Source: [Clostridium] fimetarium (GTDB lineage: Bacteria > Bacillota > Clostridia > Lachnospirales > Lachnospiraceae). From it: a DNA stretch of 64,000 nucleotides. Below, one piece after another: positions 1 through 9,352 of this stretch. Every line of letters begins with the position of its first letter. The stretch's first letter is position 1. The stretch is taken from the NCBI RefSeq assembly GCF_900111235.1, contig NZ_FOJI01000019.1, positions 1 to 64,000 of the forward strand, written 5' to 3'. Both the position numbers and the translations under genes were made by a program. The notes beneath the pieces were generated by a model that had not been told where the DNA came from, ran no database searches, and saw only the letters and a program-made list of their open reading frames with translations.

Positions 1-57
1 ATTTGTCAAGCGTTTTCGATAAAAAAGTGGGTGATTTTTAAAATATAGGAGTTGAAA

Positions 58-74
58 CCCTTATAGAATAAGGG
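58..74 (+). other. Short hairpin in the 5' flank of the first ABC gene
   Basis: Seven-base arms (cccttat / ataaggg) around a 3-nt loop lie 48 bases before the ABC ATPase start. No T-tract follows, so it is not an intrinsic terminator. It may be a leader structure. Bases 1-57 hold no recognisable gene; one frame is open from the window edge to a TAG at 46-48, too short to identify. Confidence 0.3.
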
Positions 75-121
75 CTGGAGATTCCGAGAAGTTATATATA
101 TTAAATGGAGGATGGCTAGAT

Positions 122-835
122 ATGTTATCAATAAAAAATTTAACAAAAACTTACAAAGGTGGAAAAGTTGCTGTTTCAGACTTGAGTCTAGAAATAGAAT
201 CCGGTGATATATACGGATTCATTGGGCCTAATGGAGCAGGTAAAACGACTACCATTAAGGCAGTTGTCGGTATTATGGATTTTGATTATGGTGAAATAAC
301 TATTGATGGGCATTCTGTTAAGAAAGAACCTATCTTATGTAAATCTATTACAGCATATATACCTGATAATCCAGATTTATATGACCATTTAACTGGCATA
401 CAATATCTAAATTTTATTGGAGATATATTTAAAGTAGAGAAAAAATTAAGACAAGAACGTATCAGAAAGTATTCAGATGATTTTGAAATCACCAGTAACC
501 TAGGAGATTTAATTTCTTCGTATTCACATGGCATGAAACAGAAGTTGGCTCTTATTTCATCACTTATTCATATGCCAAAACTTCTAGTACTAGACGAACC
601 TTTCGTGGGTCTCGACCCGAAGGCATCTATTATTCTTAAGAATATAATGCATGATTTGTGCAAAAATGGAAGTGCAATTTTTTTCTCCACTCATGTACTT
701 GATGTTGCAGAAAAGCTTTGCACTAAAATAGCTATTATCAAAAATGGTAAATTAATTGCTACTGGAAAGACAGAGGATATAACAAAAGACAGTTCACTTG
801 AAGAAGTATTTATGGAGGTATCTGAACATGCTTAA
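122..835 (+). CDS. ABC transporter ATP-binding protein (ABC-2 exporter type)
   Basis: This 237-residue cytoplasmic ATPase energises a two-component ABC exporter. The Walker A motif GPNGAGKTT is near residue 36, the signature is a divergent SYSHGMKQK, and Walker B is LLVLDEPFVGLD, followed by the switch histidine in FFSTH. The ATG has a GGAGG site just upstream. The gene overlaps the permease start by 8 bases, and the permease ribosome site (GGAGGT at 814-819) lies inside this gene, so the two are translationally coupled. The substrate is unknown. The subfamily resembles multidrug, lantibiotic or bacitracin exporter ATPases, but nothing in the sequence decides between them. Confidence 0.9.
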   Translation: MLSIKNLTKTYKGGKVAVSDLSLEIESGDIYGFIGPNGAGKTTTIKAVVGIMDFDYGEITIDGHSVKKEPILCKSITAYIPDNPDLYDHLTGIQYLNFIGDIFKVEKKLRQERIRKYSDDFEITSNLGDLISSYSHGMKQKLALISSLIHMPKLLVLDEPFVGLDPKASIILKNIMHDLCKNGSAIFFSTHVLDVAEKLCTKIAIIKNGKLIATGKTEDITKDSSLEEVFMEVSEHA

Positions 836-2420
836 AAATTGCATAAAATTATTTTACATACAATTACTTCATCTTTATAACCTCAATGAACTTAGATATA
901 CGAAGGATAAGAAAAAGAAAACCAATGCTATTTTATTATTATGTTGTTTTATAATCATAGGTATCGGCCTAGTCGCATATGTTGGTGCTCTCGCGTATTC
1001 AATTTGTTTAGTCGGTATGACTGATCTGGTTCCTGCTTATATTCTTGCAGTAACAAGCGTAGTTACTATGCTTTTTACTATATTTAAGGCTAGCTCAATC
1101 ATGTTTGGTGCAAAGGATTATGAACAATTGATCACATTACCCTTAAAGGCAAGCACCATTGTTATAAGTCGCTTTTTGACAATGTATATAAGTAATCTAA
1201 TCTTTGCAGTTATTACCATATTACCAAGTGCTATTATTTATTCGACTTTTACATCCGTTAGTGTAAATTTTTTTCTAATGATCATGATTAGTATATTATT
1301 CATTCCTTTAATACCAATGACTATAGCCACAACTTTTGGAGTAATAATTACTGCCATCTCTTCTAGAATGAAACACAAAACTCTCTTTACTGTAGTTATT
1401 TCATTAATTGCCACCTTCGGTGCGCTCTTACTTTCCATGGGTGCTAGTAATGTTGATCAGGTTGTGATTTCTGACATATCTGTGACTATGACTAAACAAA
1501 TAAATAAAATATATCCAATTTCACCTTTATATACATCCGCAATTGTACACGGTAATATATTAGCCTTCTTGGAATTTATCGCATTCTCTGTTGTTTTATT
1601 TGTGATTTTTGTAGCAATTGTTTCATGGAAATACGTTAGCATCAACAGTGCTCTAACATCACATGTTACTAAAAGCAACTACGTTTTAACAGAATTTAAG
1701 ACTGATTCCCCTCTTAAAGCTCTTTATAAAAAGGAAGTAAGGAGATACCTATCCTCGGCATTATATATTATGAATACCGGAATAGGATATATATTGATGA
1801 TAGTGATGTCAGCTTCAATTTTATTTATTAATCCTGATAAATTAGAAATCACATTGCACATTCCAGGTCTTAAAAATATATTAATTACTATTGCACCACT
1901 TATTATAAGCACAATGGCCTGCATCATGTCTACAACCGTTTCTTCTATTTCATTAGAAGGAAAGCAATGGTGGATAGTTACATCCCTCCCCGTGGATACA
2001 AAAAAAGTATTTGATAGTAAAATTTTAGTGAATCTCACTCTAGCTATCCCTTCTACACTGCTTTCATCCACTTTATTGGCATTTGCACTTCCTTTTGATA
2101 TCTTTCGCTGCCTACTCTTATATATAACACCAATTATATATGTCTTATATGTATCGGTGCTTGGTATTACCATTAATGCCAATATGCCGTCATTTAATTG
2201 GGATAATGAAGCTTATGTAATAAAACAAAGTGGAGCCACCTTAATTGCTATGTTAATAGGAATGCTAAGTTTTGCAATCCCTATCATTTTAGTTTTCTGG
2301 TTTAAATCAGTATCAGCCAATATAATCACTCTGGTAATGACAATTATTATATTTGTAATAACTGATTTGCTCTACGCTAAAAACAATACTATGAATTTGA
2401 AAATGATTCAAGAAAATTAA
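828..2420 (+). CDS. ABC-2 type transporter permease, large (530 aa)
   Basis: This is the integral membrane partner of the preceding ATPase, with about 12 hydrophobic segments spread over the whole length. That is twice the usual 6-TM ABC-2 permease, so one polypeptide may supply both membrane halves. The start is placed at ATG 828 because GGAGGT sits 8 bases upstream; an in-frame ATG at 798 lies inside the ATPase gene without such a site. The C-terminal half contains the stretch SLEGKQWW before the last TM bundle, a pattern I associate with large bacterial ABC-2 permeases. Substrate not predictable. A strong terminator follows. Confidence 0.85.
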   Translation: MLKNCIKLFYIQLLHLYNLNELRYTKDKKKKTNAILLLCCFIIIGIGLVAYVGALAYSICLVGMTDLVPAYILAVTSVVTMLFTIFKASSIMFGAKDYEQLITLPLKASTIVISRFLTMYISNLIFAVITILPSAIIYSTFTSVSVNFFLMIMISILFIPLIPMTIATTFGVIITAISSRMKHKTLFTVVISLIATFGALLLSMGASNVDQVVISDISVTMTKQINKIYPISPLYTSAIVHGNILAFLEFIAFSVVLFVIFVAIVSWKYVSINSALTSHVTKSNYVLTEFKTDSPLKALYKKEVRRYLSSALYIMNTGIGYILMIVMSASILFINPDKLEITLHIPGLKNILITIAPLIISTMACIMSTTVSSISLEGKQWWIVTSLPVDTKKVFDSKILVNLTLAIPSTLLSSTLLAFALPFDIFRCLLLYITPIIYVLYVSVLGITINANMPSFNWDNEAYVIKQSGATLIAMLIGMLSFAIPIILVFWFKSVSANIITLVMTIIIFVITDLLYAKNNTMNLKMIQEN

Positions 2421-2450
2421 TAGTATATCAAATACATATCATATAGTCTA

Positions 2451-2482
2451 AAAAAAGGAATGCCATAAAGGCATTCCTTTTT
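2451..2482. terminator. Bidirectional intrinsic terminator
   Basis: Arms aaaaaggaatgcc and ggcattccttttt pair around a 5-nt loop (ataaa), with A-tract and T-tract on either side. It separates the convergent ABC permease (+) and NCS2 permease (-) and should stop transcription from both. Confidence 0.92.
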
Positions 2483-2497
2483 AATATTGACTGATTA

Positions 2498-3847
2498 TTA
2501 AACTGCAAAATATGCTTGTGCAATAAAGTTTAATATAAATGCGATTGTACAAACCCATAAAATTGGAGTAATCTCTTTTGCTTCTTTCTTACAAACCTTT
2601 ACGATACAGTAGAATATGAATCCTGCACCAATACCATAAGAAATACTATAACATAATGCCATGAATACGCCTGCAAAGAATGCTGGAATAGCTTCTGCTA
2701 AATCATCCCATTCAATTTCTTTAAATGATGACATCATCATAACACCAACGATTACAAGTACTGGGGCTGTAGCTGCCATAGGAATAGCACTTACAAAAGA
2801 TGCAAAAAATGCACTAAGTGCAAAACAGATTGCAACAACAACACTCGTTAATCCAGTACGTCCGCCTGCTGCAATACCAGCTGCGCTTTCAACGTATGTA
2901 GTTGTATTCGATGTACCCAAAATAGCTCCGATTGAAGTAGCTGTTGCATCTGCAAATAAAGCCTTGTCCATCTTTGATTTAAATCCAGAACTTTTTTCCA
3001 TAGTTTTTTCATCTTCTTCACTAAAGATACCTGAACGACGTCCAGTTCCAATAAATGTACCAATTGTATCAAATGTATCTGATAAACTAAAGGCGAAAAT
3101 AGTAGTTAATACAATAATGATTTTTGAAGAATCAGCAAATAATGAGCCTAAACCTGCACTTGTAAAAATTACGCCGAATGTTGATGGAAGCGCTTTGCAA
3201 GCATCTAAAAAGTTGATAGGATCTTTCACTGGAGAAACACCCAAAGGAATGCTGATCAGTGTAGCAACTGCGATACTAATCAAAATTGCACCTTTTACTT
3301 TTAATATTAATAGAATAACAACTAAAACAAGTCCAATCAAAAATACAAAAATTGGTTTTGTATTTAAATAAGCAAGACTTGGAACTGCACCTAATTTAAC
3401 GATTCCGCCATCTACTAAACCAATGTAAGCAATAAAGATACCAATACCACCACTAATGGCATGCTGAAGGCTACGTGGAATTGCTTTGATAATATACTTA
3501 CGGATTTTAGTTACAGTAATTAGAATGTTAAATAAACCACAGATAAATACCATAGATAATGCTTGTTGCCATGTGAATCCGAATCCAAAACATACAGTGT
3601 ATACAAAAAATGCATTCAAGCCCATACCAGGCGCTTGTGCATAAGGAACATTAGCAACAAGTCCCATAACCAATGTACCAATTACTGCAGATATGATGGT
3701 TGCCAAAAATACTGCTCCCCATTGCATCCCTGTTTGACTAAGTATAGTTGGGTTGACCGCAATTATGTACGCCATTGCAAAAAACGTTGTTAAACCGGCA
3801 ATAATCTCGGTAGATACATTTGTACCATTTTCCTTTAGTTTAAACAT
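2498..3847 (-). CDS. NCS2 family purine permease (PbuG/AzgA-like)
   Basis: A 449-residue, multi-spanning purine permease of the AzgA/PbuG branch, which takes up hypoxanthine, guanine or adenine by proton symport. Branch-typical features are the N-terminal TTFFAMAYIIAVNP stretch, the APGMGLNAFF motif near residue 75 and DTFDTIGTFIGTG near residue 260. Start ATG at 3847 has AGGAGG upstream on the minus strand. The 5' region (3848-4060) has a 6-bp hairpin (3875-3892) but I could not fit a purine riboswitch consensus to it. The gene is alone between a terminator and the PH-domain genes. The exact base is not predictable. Confidence 0.92.
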   Translation of the reverse strand: MFKLKENGTNVSTEIIAGLTTFFAMAYIIAVNPTILSQTGMQWGAVFLATIISAVIGTLVMGLVANVPYAQAPGMGLNAFFVYTVCFGFGFTWQQALSMVFICGLFNILITVTKIRKYIIKAIPRSLQHAISGGIGIFIAYIGLVDGGIVKLGAVPSLAYLNTKPIFVFLIGLVLVVILLILKVKGAILISIAVATLISIPLGVSPVKDPINFLDACKALPSTFGVIFTSAGLGSLFADSSKIIIVLTTIFAFSLSDTFDTIGTFIGTGRRSGIFSEEDEKTMEKSSGFKSKMDKALFADATATSIGAILGTSNTTTYVESAAGIAAGGRTGLTSVVVAICFALSAFFASFVSAIPMAATAPVLVIVGVMMMSSFKEIEWDDLAEAIPAFFAGVFMALCYSISYGIGAGFIFYCIVKVCKKEAKEITPILWVCTIAFILNFIAQAYFAV

Positions 3848-4061
3848 GATTTTAAAAACCTCCTATTTATATTTTATCCGTTTTTCCGGATATATACGAA
3901 TTTAATATATGGAACTTACTAATATTTTTGACTATATTAGGTTGTCCACCTTTTGAATTATACACGAAACTTCATAAAATTTCCATAAAAACTTAATATA
4001 ATTAATTGATAATAATTATAAACAAATTTTATGTATTAATATATATATTACACGTTATTAT

Positions 4062-5546
4062 TTAAAGAATCAAAACACGATTGACTTCCTCGAATTGTTT
4101 ATATGCAACATTTTTTGCTTTGATGTTTGACACGCGCATCGGTGCAAGAAATCCAAGTTTAATCGTTGTAAAACCTCTCTTCTTTTTCCATGTGTTTGTA
4201 CTTTGGGATACGCTCTCAATTTGATTCGTTTTTATAAATGTCATCTTTTTTGCTAAAATTCCGCTACAAATAGAAACCACTTTTGTATTGGCATAGATTC
4301 CAGAATTTAAATACTCCAAAAATACACTAATTATTGTGATTATTAATAAGGCAACACACGCACCAATCACTTCAAATATATAAGCACTCGTACTTATATG
4401 GAGTATCGTACTTTCTATACTTATGCCTACTATAATTCCAATCACAAAGAACAATCTTGTGCAGTAGAAAAAATATCTGAGCGATTTTTTTTCAGCTTTA
4501 TGATAATTGCGTTCAAAACTCATATCCGGTAAAATCTCATTTAATATATGATTCACTTGATTTAATTTTGCGATAGGGTAAAGAATTGACAGTTCCTTAT
4601 TATTACCTTCACTGCTATCGCCGTATCCAATAATAAATACTTCAACTGTACAATATCCAAAGACCCGCATCAATATAGATTGCTTAATTGTAACGCCACT
4701 TATTTTTTCTTTTTTCAAAGTATAGCTTTTCTTCGTAAAAAGTCCAAACTCTACAATCAACGCGTCCTTTCTATTCTTTACTGTATAATTAAAATAACGA
4801 AAGACAGTTACAATTGCGGAGGATATGGCTCCAAGGATATACACCACTAGTACAAGTATTGCAATGCCTTCTGCTGGTGAAAACATGGACATTACCTTTT
4901 CAATCAATGCAGATGGATCTACTTCCTCAAATAAAATCGAAAAGATATAGGTACCACCACCAAATACTGCAGAAAATGTAGTAATGATATATAATAATTT
5001 CGACTGCAAAACACCTAACAAAATAAAATCAGTAGCTGTGCATGTAATCACTGGTTGTAAAACTTCATCCTTCTGATTTATTATCTCTTCTTGCTCTTTT
5101 AAATCTCCTTTTGATTCCAATAACCCTTTGACAAAGAACGCTTCTTCTTTTTTTAACGCCAAAACAACTTCTGCCTGCTTTGCCGTATCATTTGTCTGAC
5201 TTGAATTATCTGCCTTTATTTTATATACCTGAAATATCTGAAATAATAGATTCTGAGACAAATCTACCGTAGTCATTGCTTTCAATGGAATCTCCATCGT
5301 CTTTTTCACAAAAAGGCCAGAATTTATTATCATTTTTTCGTCATCAATACTGTACTTTGTAAATAAATATTTCACAAGTACTGCAATCGGATTAATAAAA
5401 ACCAATACTACGAATTGCATATTTTCAAACACAATTTCAGGGCCTTTCCAAATTGTTACCAGTAGCAAAAGCAACACCAGCCCAAAGTCTTTTACAAAAT
5501 GCTCAAATATTAGAAGAATATTTCCCCTTGTTGGTCCAAATTTCAT
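4062..5546 (-). CDS. Bacterial PH-domain (DUF304) membrane protein, YdbT-like
   Basis: This 494-residue membrane protein has repeated units of paired TM helices followed by a soluble bPH2 (DUF304) domain; three such units are discernible (N-terminal, centre and C-terminal), each with the family's basic/aromatic pattern (for example VVSICSGILAKKMTFI near the end). It resembles Bacillus YdbT, which acts with the smaller YdbS; that pair has been linked to membrane homeostasis and bacteriocin tolerance. It lies 19 bases after the YdbS-like gene, in an operon with it. No catalytic residues are expected. The role here is inferred from family and pairing only. Confidence 0.8.
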   Translation of the reverse strand: MKFGPTRGNILLIFEHFVKDFGLVLLLLLVTIWKGPEIVFENMQFVVLVFINPIAVLVKYLFTKYSIDDEKMIINSGLFVKKTMEIPLKAMTTVDLSQNLLFQIFQVYKIKADNSSQTNDTAKQAEVVLALKKEEAFFVKGLLESKGDLKEQEEIINQKDEVLQPVITCTATDFILLGVLQSKLLYIITTFSAVFGGGTYIFSILFEEVDPSALIEKVMSMFSPAEGIAILVLVVYILGAISSAIVTVFRYFNYTVKNRKDALIVEFGLFTKKSYTLKKEKISGVTIKQSILMRVFGYCTVEVFIIGYGDSSEGNNKELSILYPIAKLNQVNHILNEILPDMSFERNYHKAEKKSLRYFFYCTRLFFVIGIIVGISIESTILHISTSAYIFEVIGACVALLIITIISVFLEYLNSGIYANTKVVSICSGILAKKMTFIKTNQIESVSQSTNTWKKKRGFTTIKLGFLAPMRVSNIKAKNVAYKQFEEVNRVLIL

Positions 5547-5565
5547 AATTCGCTTTCTCCCATTC

Positions 5566-6045
5566 TTATTCCTTATTCAGACGTTCCATTACGCTTGATT
5601 TGAGACTTTCTGATATGACAGTTGCAGTGTTTTCTAGTAATCCTTCTATATCAAAGCTTCCACTTGCGAGAAATATTTTCACAGAAGATAAACCTAGTTT
5701 ACGATAAATTGGACCTCTTGATATGGTAATATGTTGTACACGAATAATTGGTATTACTGTTGTTGTTACGAAAAATATTCCATGGCGAATTTCTACCTTA
5801 TCTTCCGTTATTGCATAACGCCATTGTTTATATTCAATGATTGGATATATAACAATTCCTATCAACTTATATATTAATAGTAATCCAGTTGCTATATATA
5901 TATAGTTCTTATATTTATTATCTAGGCCTACATTATTCATAATTAAAAGACCCACCACTACTATGATCAATAAAAATATAAAACTTATACCCCTCCTTAT
6001 TCTCCATGATAAAATAGCATTCTTATCTAATTTTTCATAATTCAT
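5566..6045 (-). CDS. PH-domain (DUF304) membrane protein, YdbS-like
   Basis: A 159-residue protein with two TM helices (about 16-36 and 46-66) followed by one bPH2 domain, which carries the typical stretch AITEDKVEIRHGIFFVTTTVIPIIRVQHI. Length and order match Bacillus YdbS. It is the upstream partner of the larger PH-domain protein with 19 bases between them, and starts 53 bases after the hydrogenase gene, so it could be co-transcribed with that gene as well. Molecular function is not established for the family. Confidence 0.8.
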   Translation of the reverse strand: MNYEKLDKNAILSWRIRRGISFIFLLIIVVVGLLIMNNVGLDNKYKNYIYIATGLLLIYKLIGIVIYPIIEYKQWRYAITEDKVEIRHGIFFVTTTVIPIIRVQHITISRGPIYRKLGLSSVKIFLASGSFDIEGLLENTATVISESLKSSVMERLNKE

Positions 6046-6098
6046 ATATTACTGTCTCCCTCTCATATTCATTTGCATTTGTTGTTCATCTGTTCCTA

Positions 6099-7598
6099 TT
6101 ATAATTCATTTTCATCAATTAATAAATCATTATCTAAAGGACATTGCTTCGCTGAACTTTTCTTATAATTATTGATTGCATTTGTAGCTGTTGTTACCGG
6201 CTGCATTGTTCCTGCACCACCTACGCAACCACCAGGGCATCCCATTCCCTCGAGTAGATAACCATTATACTTTCCGGCTTTCGCAAGCATCAACATTTTT
6301 CTACAATCGGCTAATCCTTGCGCCGCGACTGTTTTTACTTCTATTTCCGGATTTGTTATCTTAATGCAGTCTACAACAGCCTGCGCAACACCACCACTTG
6401 TAGCAAATCCACGGCCTGATGCGCTCGCACCTGTCAATGGGCTTTCCTCTTTGATTTTTTTTAAATCAATCTCTTTCGCTTCAAACATTCCCATTATTTC
6501 TTCAAAAGTAAGAACGAAATCAATATCACTTCGAACTGATTTACGACTAGCTTCCAGTTTTTTTGCACAACAAGGACCAATAAATACCACTTTACAATCA
6601 GGATGTTCCTTCTTAATTAAACGTCCTGTCAATACCATCGGTGTTAGTGTCATTGAGATATAAGATTCAAACTCAGGGAAAAACTTTTTCGCCATAACTG
6701 ACCATGAAGGACAACAAGAAGTTCCCATAAATGGTTGCTCTGCCGGAACTTTTTCCAAAAAATCTTTGGCTTCTTCAATCGTACACAAATCAGCGCCAGT
6801 GGCAACCTCAATTACATCTTCAAACCCTAATAACTTCATTGCTGCTTTTAATTTTGCAGGAGTTATATTTTTTCCAAACTGACTCACAAACGCAGGTGCA
6901 ACTGCGGCATATACTTTTTCCCCACCTTTAATTGCATGGATTAGTTGAAAGATCTGTCCTTTGTCAGAAATAGCACCAAATGGACAATTTACAATGCACA
7001 TCCCACATGATACACATTTATCATAATCGATTTCTGCACGTCCAAACTCATCTGAACTAATTGCATCTACACCACATGCTTTTGCACAAGGACGTTCCAT
7101 TTTTAAAATCGCACTATACTGACATGCATTTCTGCATTTTCCACACTTAATACATTTTTCTTGGTCAATAAATGATTTACCATGAATAATACTAACAGCT
7201 CCTTTGGGGCAAACTTCCACGCAAGGATGAGCCAAGCAACCTTGACAACCGTCACTAACAACGAATTTATCAGGACATGCATTGCAGGCGAATTTGATTA
7301 TGTTAACCAATGGTGCATCGTAATATTTTTCAGAAATCGCGCTTTTATTGATTCCTTGAGAAATGGGTGAATTTTCGCTAATTGTACGCAAAGGAAGTCC
7401 AATTGACAAGCGTAAACGTTCCCCTACAATTGCTCTTTCCAAAAAAATGCTTTCACGGTATGAAGCTAATTCACCCGGTATTATTTTAAAAGGTAGTTCT
7501 TCAATTCTCGAAAAATCTCCGCCTTCATATGCAAGTCGAGCCACCTCAGTAAATACTTTTCGACGAATATCAGTTACAGATGTATGAATGCCTCTCAT
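6099..7598 (-). CDS. Monomeric [FeFe] hydrogenase, group-B-like
   Basis: A 499-residue cytoplasmic enzyme for H2 production or oxidation. The N-terminal ~95 residues are not ferredoxin-like and match the leader of group B enzymes (MRGIHTSVTDIRRKVF). Cys-rich clusters follow at about 105-205, enough for several [4Fe-4S] centres, including CIKCGKCRNAC and CVSCGMCIVNC. The H-cluster domain holds L1 TSCCPSW at 293-299, L2 GPCCAKK at 341-347 and L3 GMGCPGGCVGG at 451-461. The L2 motif has GPC where group A enzymes have MPC, and L3 has GAG instead of GGG; both support group B. No NADH subunit is adjacent, so ferredoxin is the likely partner. Group B physiology is little known. Confidence 0.9.
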   Translation of the reverse strand: MRGIHTSVTDIRRKVFTEVARLAYEGGDFSRIEELPFKIIPGELASYRESIFLERAIVGERLRLSIGLPLRTISENSPISQGINKSAISEKYYDAPLVNIIKFACNACPDKFVVSDGCQGCLAHPCVEVCPKGAVSIIHGKSFIDQEKCIKCGKCRNACQYSAILKMERPCAKACGVDAISSDEFGRAEIDYDKCVSCGMCIVNCPFGAISDKGQIFQLIHAIKGGEKVYAAVAPAFVSQFGKNITPAKLKAAMKLLGFEDVIEVATGADLCTIEEAKDFLEKVPAEQPFMGTSCCPSWSVMAKKFFPEFESYISMTLTPMVLTGRLIKKEHPDCKVVFIGPCCAKKLEASRKSVRSDIDFVLTFEEIMGMFEAKEIDLKKIKEESPLTGASASGRGFATSGGVAQAVVDCIKITNPEIEVKTVAAQGLADCRKMLMLAKAGKYNGYLLEGMGCPGGCVGGAGTMQPVTTATNAINNYKKSSAKQCPLDNDLLIDENEL

Positions 7599-7724
7599 TT
7601 TATTCCTCCTTTTAGTTAAGTACCAATATATCAGTACTATTATAATTTATATATCTATTATGGATAATAATTTACTGTCTATTTCACTTTAAACAAAATA
7701 TCTATCAATTACTTCAACATTAAA

Positions 7725-7755
7725 GTCCTCTAAGCAAGAAATATGCTTAGAGGAC
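7725..7755 (-). terminator. Intrinsic terminator after desulfoferrodoxin
   Basis: A perfect 12-bp stem (gtcctctaagca / tgcttagaggac) encloses a 7-nt loop. On the minus strand it is followed by a moderately T-rich tail. It lies 49 bases beyond the dfx stop codon and isolates dfx from the hydrogenase gene downstream. Confidence 0.7.
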
Positions 7756-7803
7756 CAAAGATTACTTACACTTATTAAATTGTTCCATTATCGTCAAATT
7801 ATA

Positions 7804-8187
7804 TTAAATTTTTGTTTTCCATAAGCCATGTAAGTTACAATATTCATAAACTGCAATTACTGTATCTGAGCTTAATTCAAATACTGCTTCCGGTTTTTCT
7901 CCAGGTGTTAAATACTTCATCTGAAATCCTTTTTCAGTTTCTAAATAAATCCATTGGATAAAATGTTCTGGTAACATTGGATGTTCTACACTACCTACAA
8001 CTACTGATACTGTATTACCATTAATTGTTACAACCGGAAGATGCTTCTCAGTTGATGCTTCAACTGCATTAGGAATAATTTCAGACATGAGATCTCCACA
8101 ACATGTAAGTGGTGCCCCTGATTCTTTAATAAACGTAACTACATTTCCACAATGTTTGCAAATATAAAATTTAGGTTCTTTTTTCAT
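7804..8187 (-). CDS. dfx: Desulfoferrodoxin (class I superoxide reductase)
   Basis: A 127-residue, two-iron superoxide reductase that reduces superoxide to hydrogen peroxide without releasing O2, as suits an anaerobe. The N-terminal desulforedoxin domain has Cys10, Cys13 and the pair Cys29-Cys30. The catalytic neelaredoxin domain has His49 (in EKHLP), His69 (EHPM), His75 (EHFI), Cys117 and His120 (CNLHGLW), the complete set of Fe(His)4Cys ligands. I place the start at 8187, where GGAGG is 8 bases upstream; longer in-frame starts at 8193 and 8232 fit the ribosome site less well. It is divergent from the LysR gene. The peroxide it makes could be removed by the Gpx/thioredoxin operon at 21-23 kb. 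Confidence 0.95.
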   Translation of the reverse strand: MKKEPKFYICKHCGNVVTFIKESGAPLTCCGDLMSEIIPNAVEASTEKHLPVVTINGNTVSVVVGSVEHPMLPEHFIQWIYLETEKGFQMKYLTPGEKPEAVFELSSDTVIAVYEYCNLHGLWKTKI

Positions 8188-8293
8188 TGTCATATCCTCC
8201 TTATAGTTATGTAATAAAATAATTTTTATCACATGCTTAGTTTAACACTAATATTGATTTTATTCAATCAATTCGAAAATTTAAACTGAATTC

Positions 8294-8317
8294 ATTATAG
8301 TACGTGAATTATAGTAC
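8294..8317. repeat. Direct repeat in the dfx/LysR divergent region
   Basis: The decamer attatagtac occurs twice (8294-8303 and 8308-8317) at a 14-base start-to-start distance, inside the 284-bp region between dfx (-) and the LysR gene (+). It could be a regulator site or a duplicated promoter element (each copy contains a TATAGT sequence). The rest of the region is AT-rich with no other clear signal. Confidence 0.4.
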
Positions 8318-8471
8318 TTGCAATTTCATAAGTAAAATTCTATTATGTAATTATATATATAACCTTTTAGTTATGTATATATGATTTCCAGGTAGGTTAA
8401 GCAGTTAAATCAACCAAATTGAGAAATATAAAATATAAATAAAAATAAGAACATATAATGAGGAGGGCACT

Positions 8472-9344
8472 ATGACTTTAAGACACATGAAAATATTTGT
8501 ATCTGTATGTAAAGAAAACAGCATTACCTTAGCCGCAAGAAAGCTATATATTTCACAGCCAGCTGTAAGTAATGCCATTAAAGAACTTGAAGACTATTAT
8601 AACATTCCACTTTTTGACCGGATATCAAAGAAACTATATTTAACAGAAGCTGGTAAACATGTTTACAATTATGCTCTTCACATTAATGCTCTCTTCGAAG
8701 AATTAGAAGCAACCATTAAAAATTCAGATTCTATGGGGACAATTAAGATTGGTGCTAGTATTACCATTGGCACTCATTTTATTCCAGATTACATCATGCG
8801 CTTTTCATTGAAATACCCTGACATTACGACATTTGTAACCATAGACAGTTCAGATATTATTGAACAGATGGTTTTAGATAATCAATTAGACTTTGCACTT
8901 ATTGAAGGCGTTATTCACTCAGATAATATTATTTCGAAGGAGTTTATAAAAGATGAGCTGATTGTGATTTGTGATTTAGAAAATCCTCTTCTAAAAAAAG
9001 AGACTGTGTCTATTAATGATTTATCTACACAGGCTTTTCTTATGAGGGAAAGAAATAGTGGGACGCGTGAACTTGCAGAATCCATACTACTATTGCATAA
9101 CATTTCACTTAACCCAATATGGGAAAGTTCTAGTAGCGAAGCGATCATTCATGGTGTTTCAAAAGGAATTGGTATTTCTATTCTTCCACAACAGATTGTA
9201 CAGGAAGCAATAACGCGAAATCAAGTCAAAAAATTAAGTGTAAATGGTCTTGAATTTAACCGCCAGTACCATATTATCTATCACAAAAACAAATACCTGA
9301 CAGGTGCAGCATTAGCGTTCATAAAATTATGCTGCACGTCATAA
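8472..9344 (+). CDS. LysR family transcriptional regulator
   Basis: A 290-residue DNA-binding regulator. The N-terminal winged helix-turn-helix spans about 1-62, with the typical SITLAARKLYISQPAVSNAIKELE helix pair. A type-2 periplasmic-binding-fold effector domain follows at about 90-285, resembling CysL/CbbR-like members (IKIGAS, RERNSGTRE, VSKGIGISILP). An AGGAGG-type site precedes the ATG. It diverges from desulfoferrodoxin, and LysR proteins often control the divergent gene, so dfx is the first target to consider. The effector cannot be read from sequence. Its 3' end is 8 bases from the convergent EAL/GGDEF gene with no terminator seen between them. Confidence 0.92.
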   Translation: MTLRHMKIFVSVCKENSITLAARKLYISQPAVSNAIKELEDYYNIPLFDRISKKLYLTEAGKHVYNYALHINALFEELEATIKNSDSMGTIKIGASITIGTHFIPDYIMRFSLKYPDITTFVTIDSSDIIEQMVLDNQLDFALIEGVIHSDNIISKEFIKDELIVICDLENPLLKKETVSINDLSTQAFLMRERNSGTRELAESILLLHNISLNPIWESSSSEAIIHGVSKGIGISILPQQIVQEAITRNQVKKLSVNGLEFNRQYHIIYHKNKYLTGAALAFIKLCCTS

Positions 9345-9352
9345 CTGTTTTG

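Noticed and set aside
2661-3371. 236-codon plus-strand ORF opposite the NCS2 permease
   Set aside because: Antisense shadow of a clear permease gene; low-complexity composition and no ribosome site.
3848-4061. Possible purine riboswitch before the NCS2 permease
   Set aside because: I could not place the conserved P1 and loop sequences; only a 6-bp hairpin and AT-rich DNA are present.
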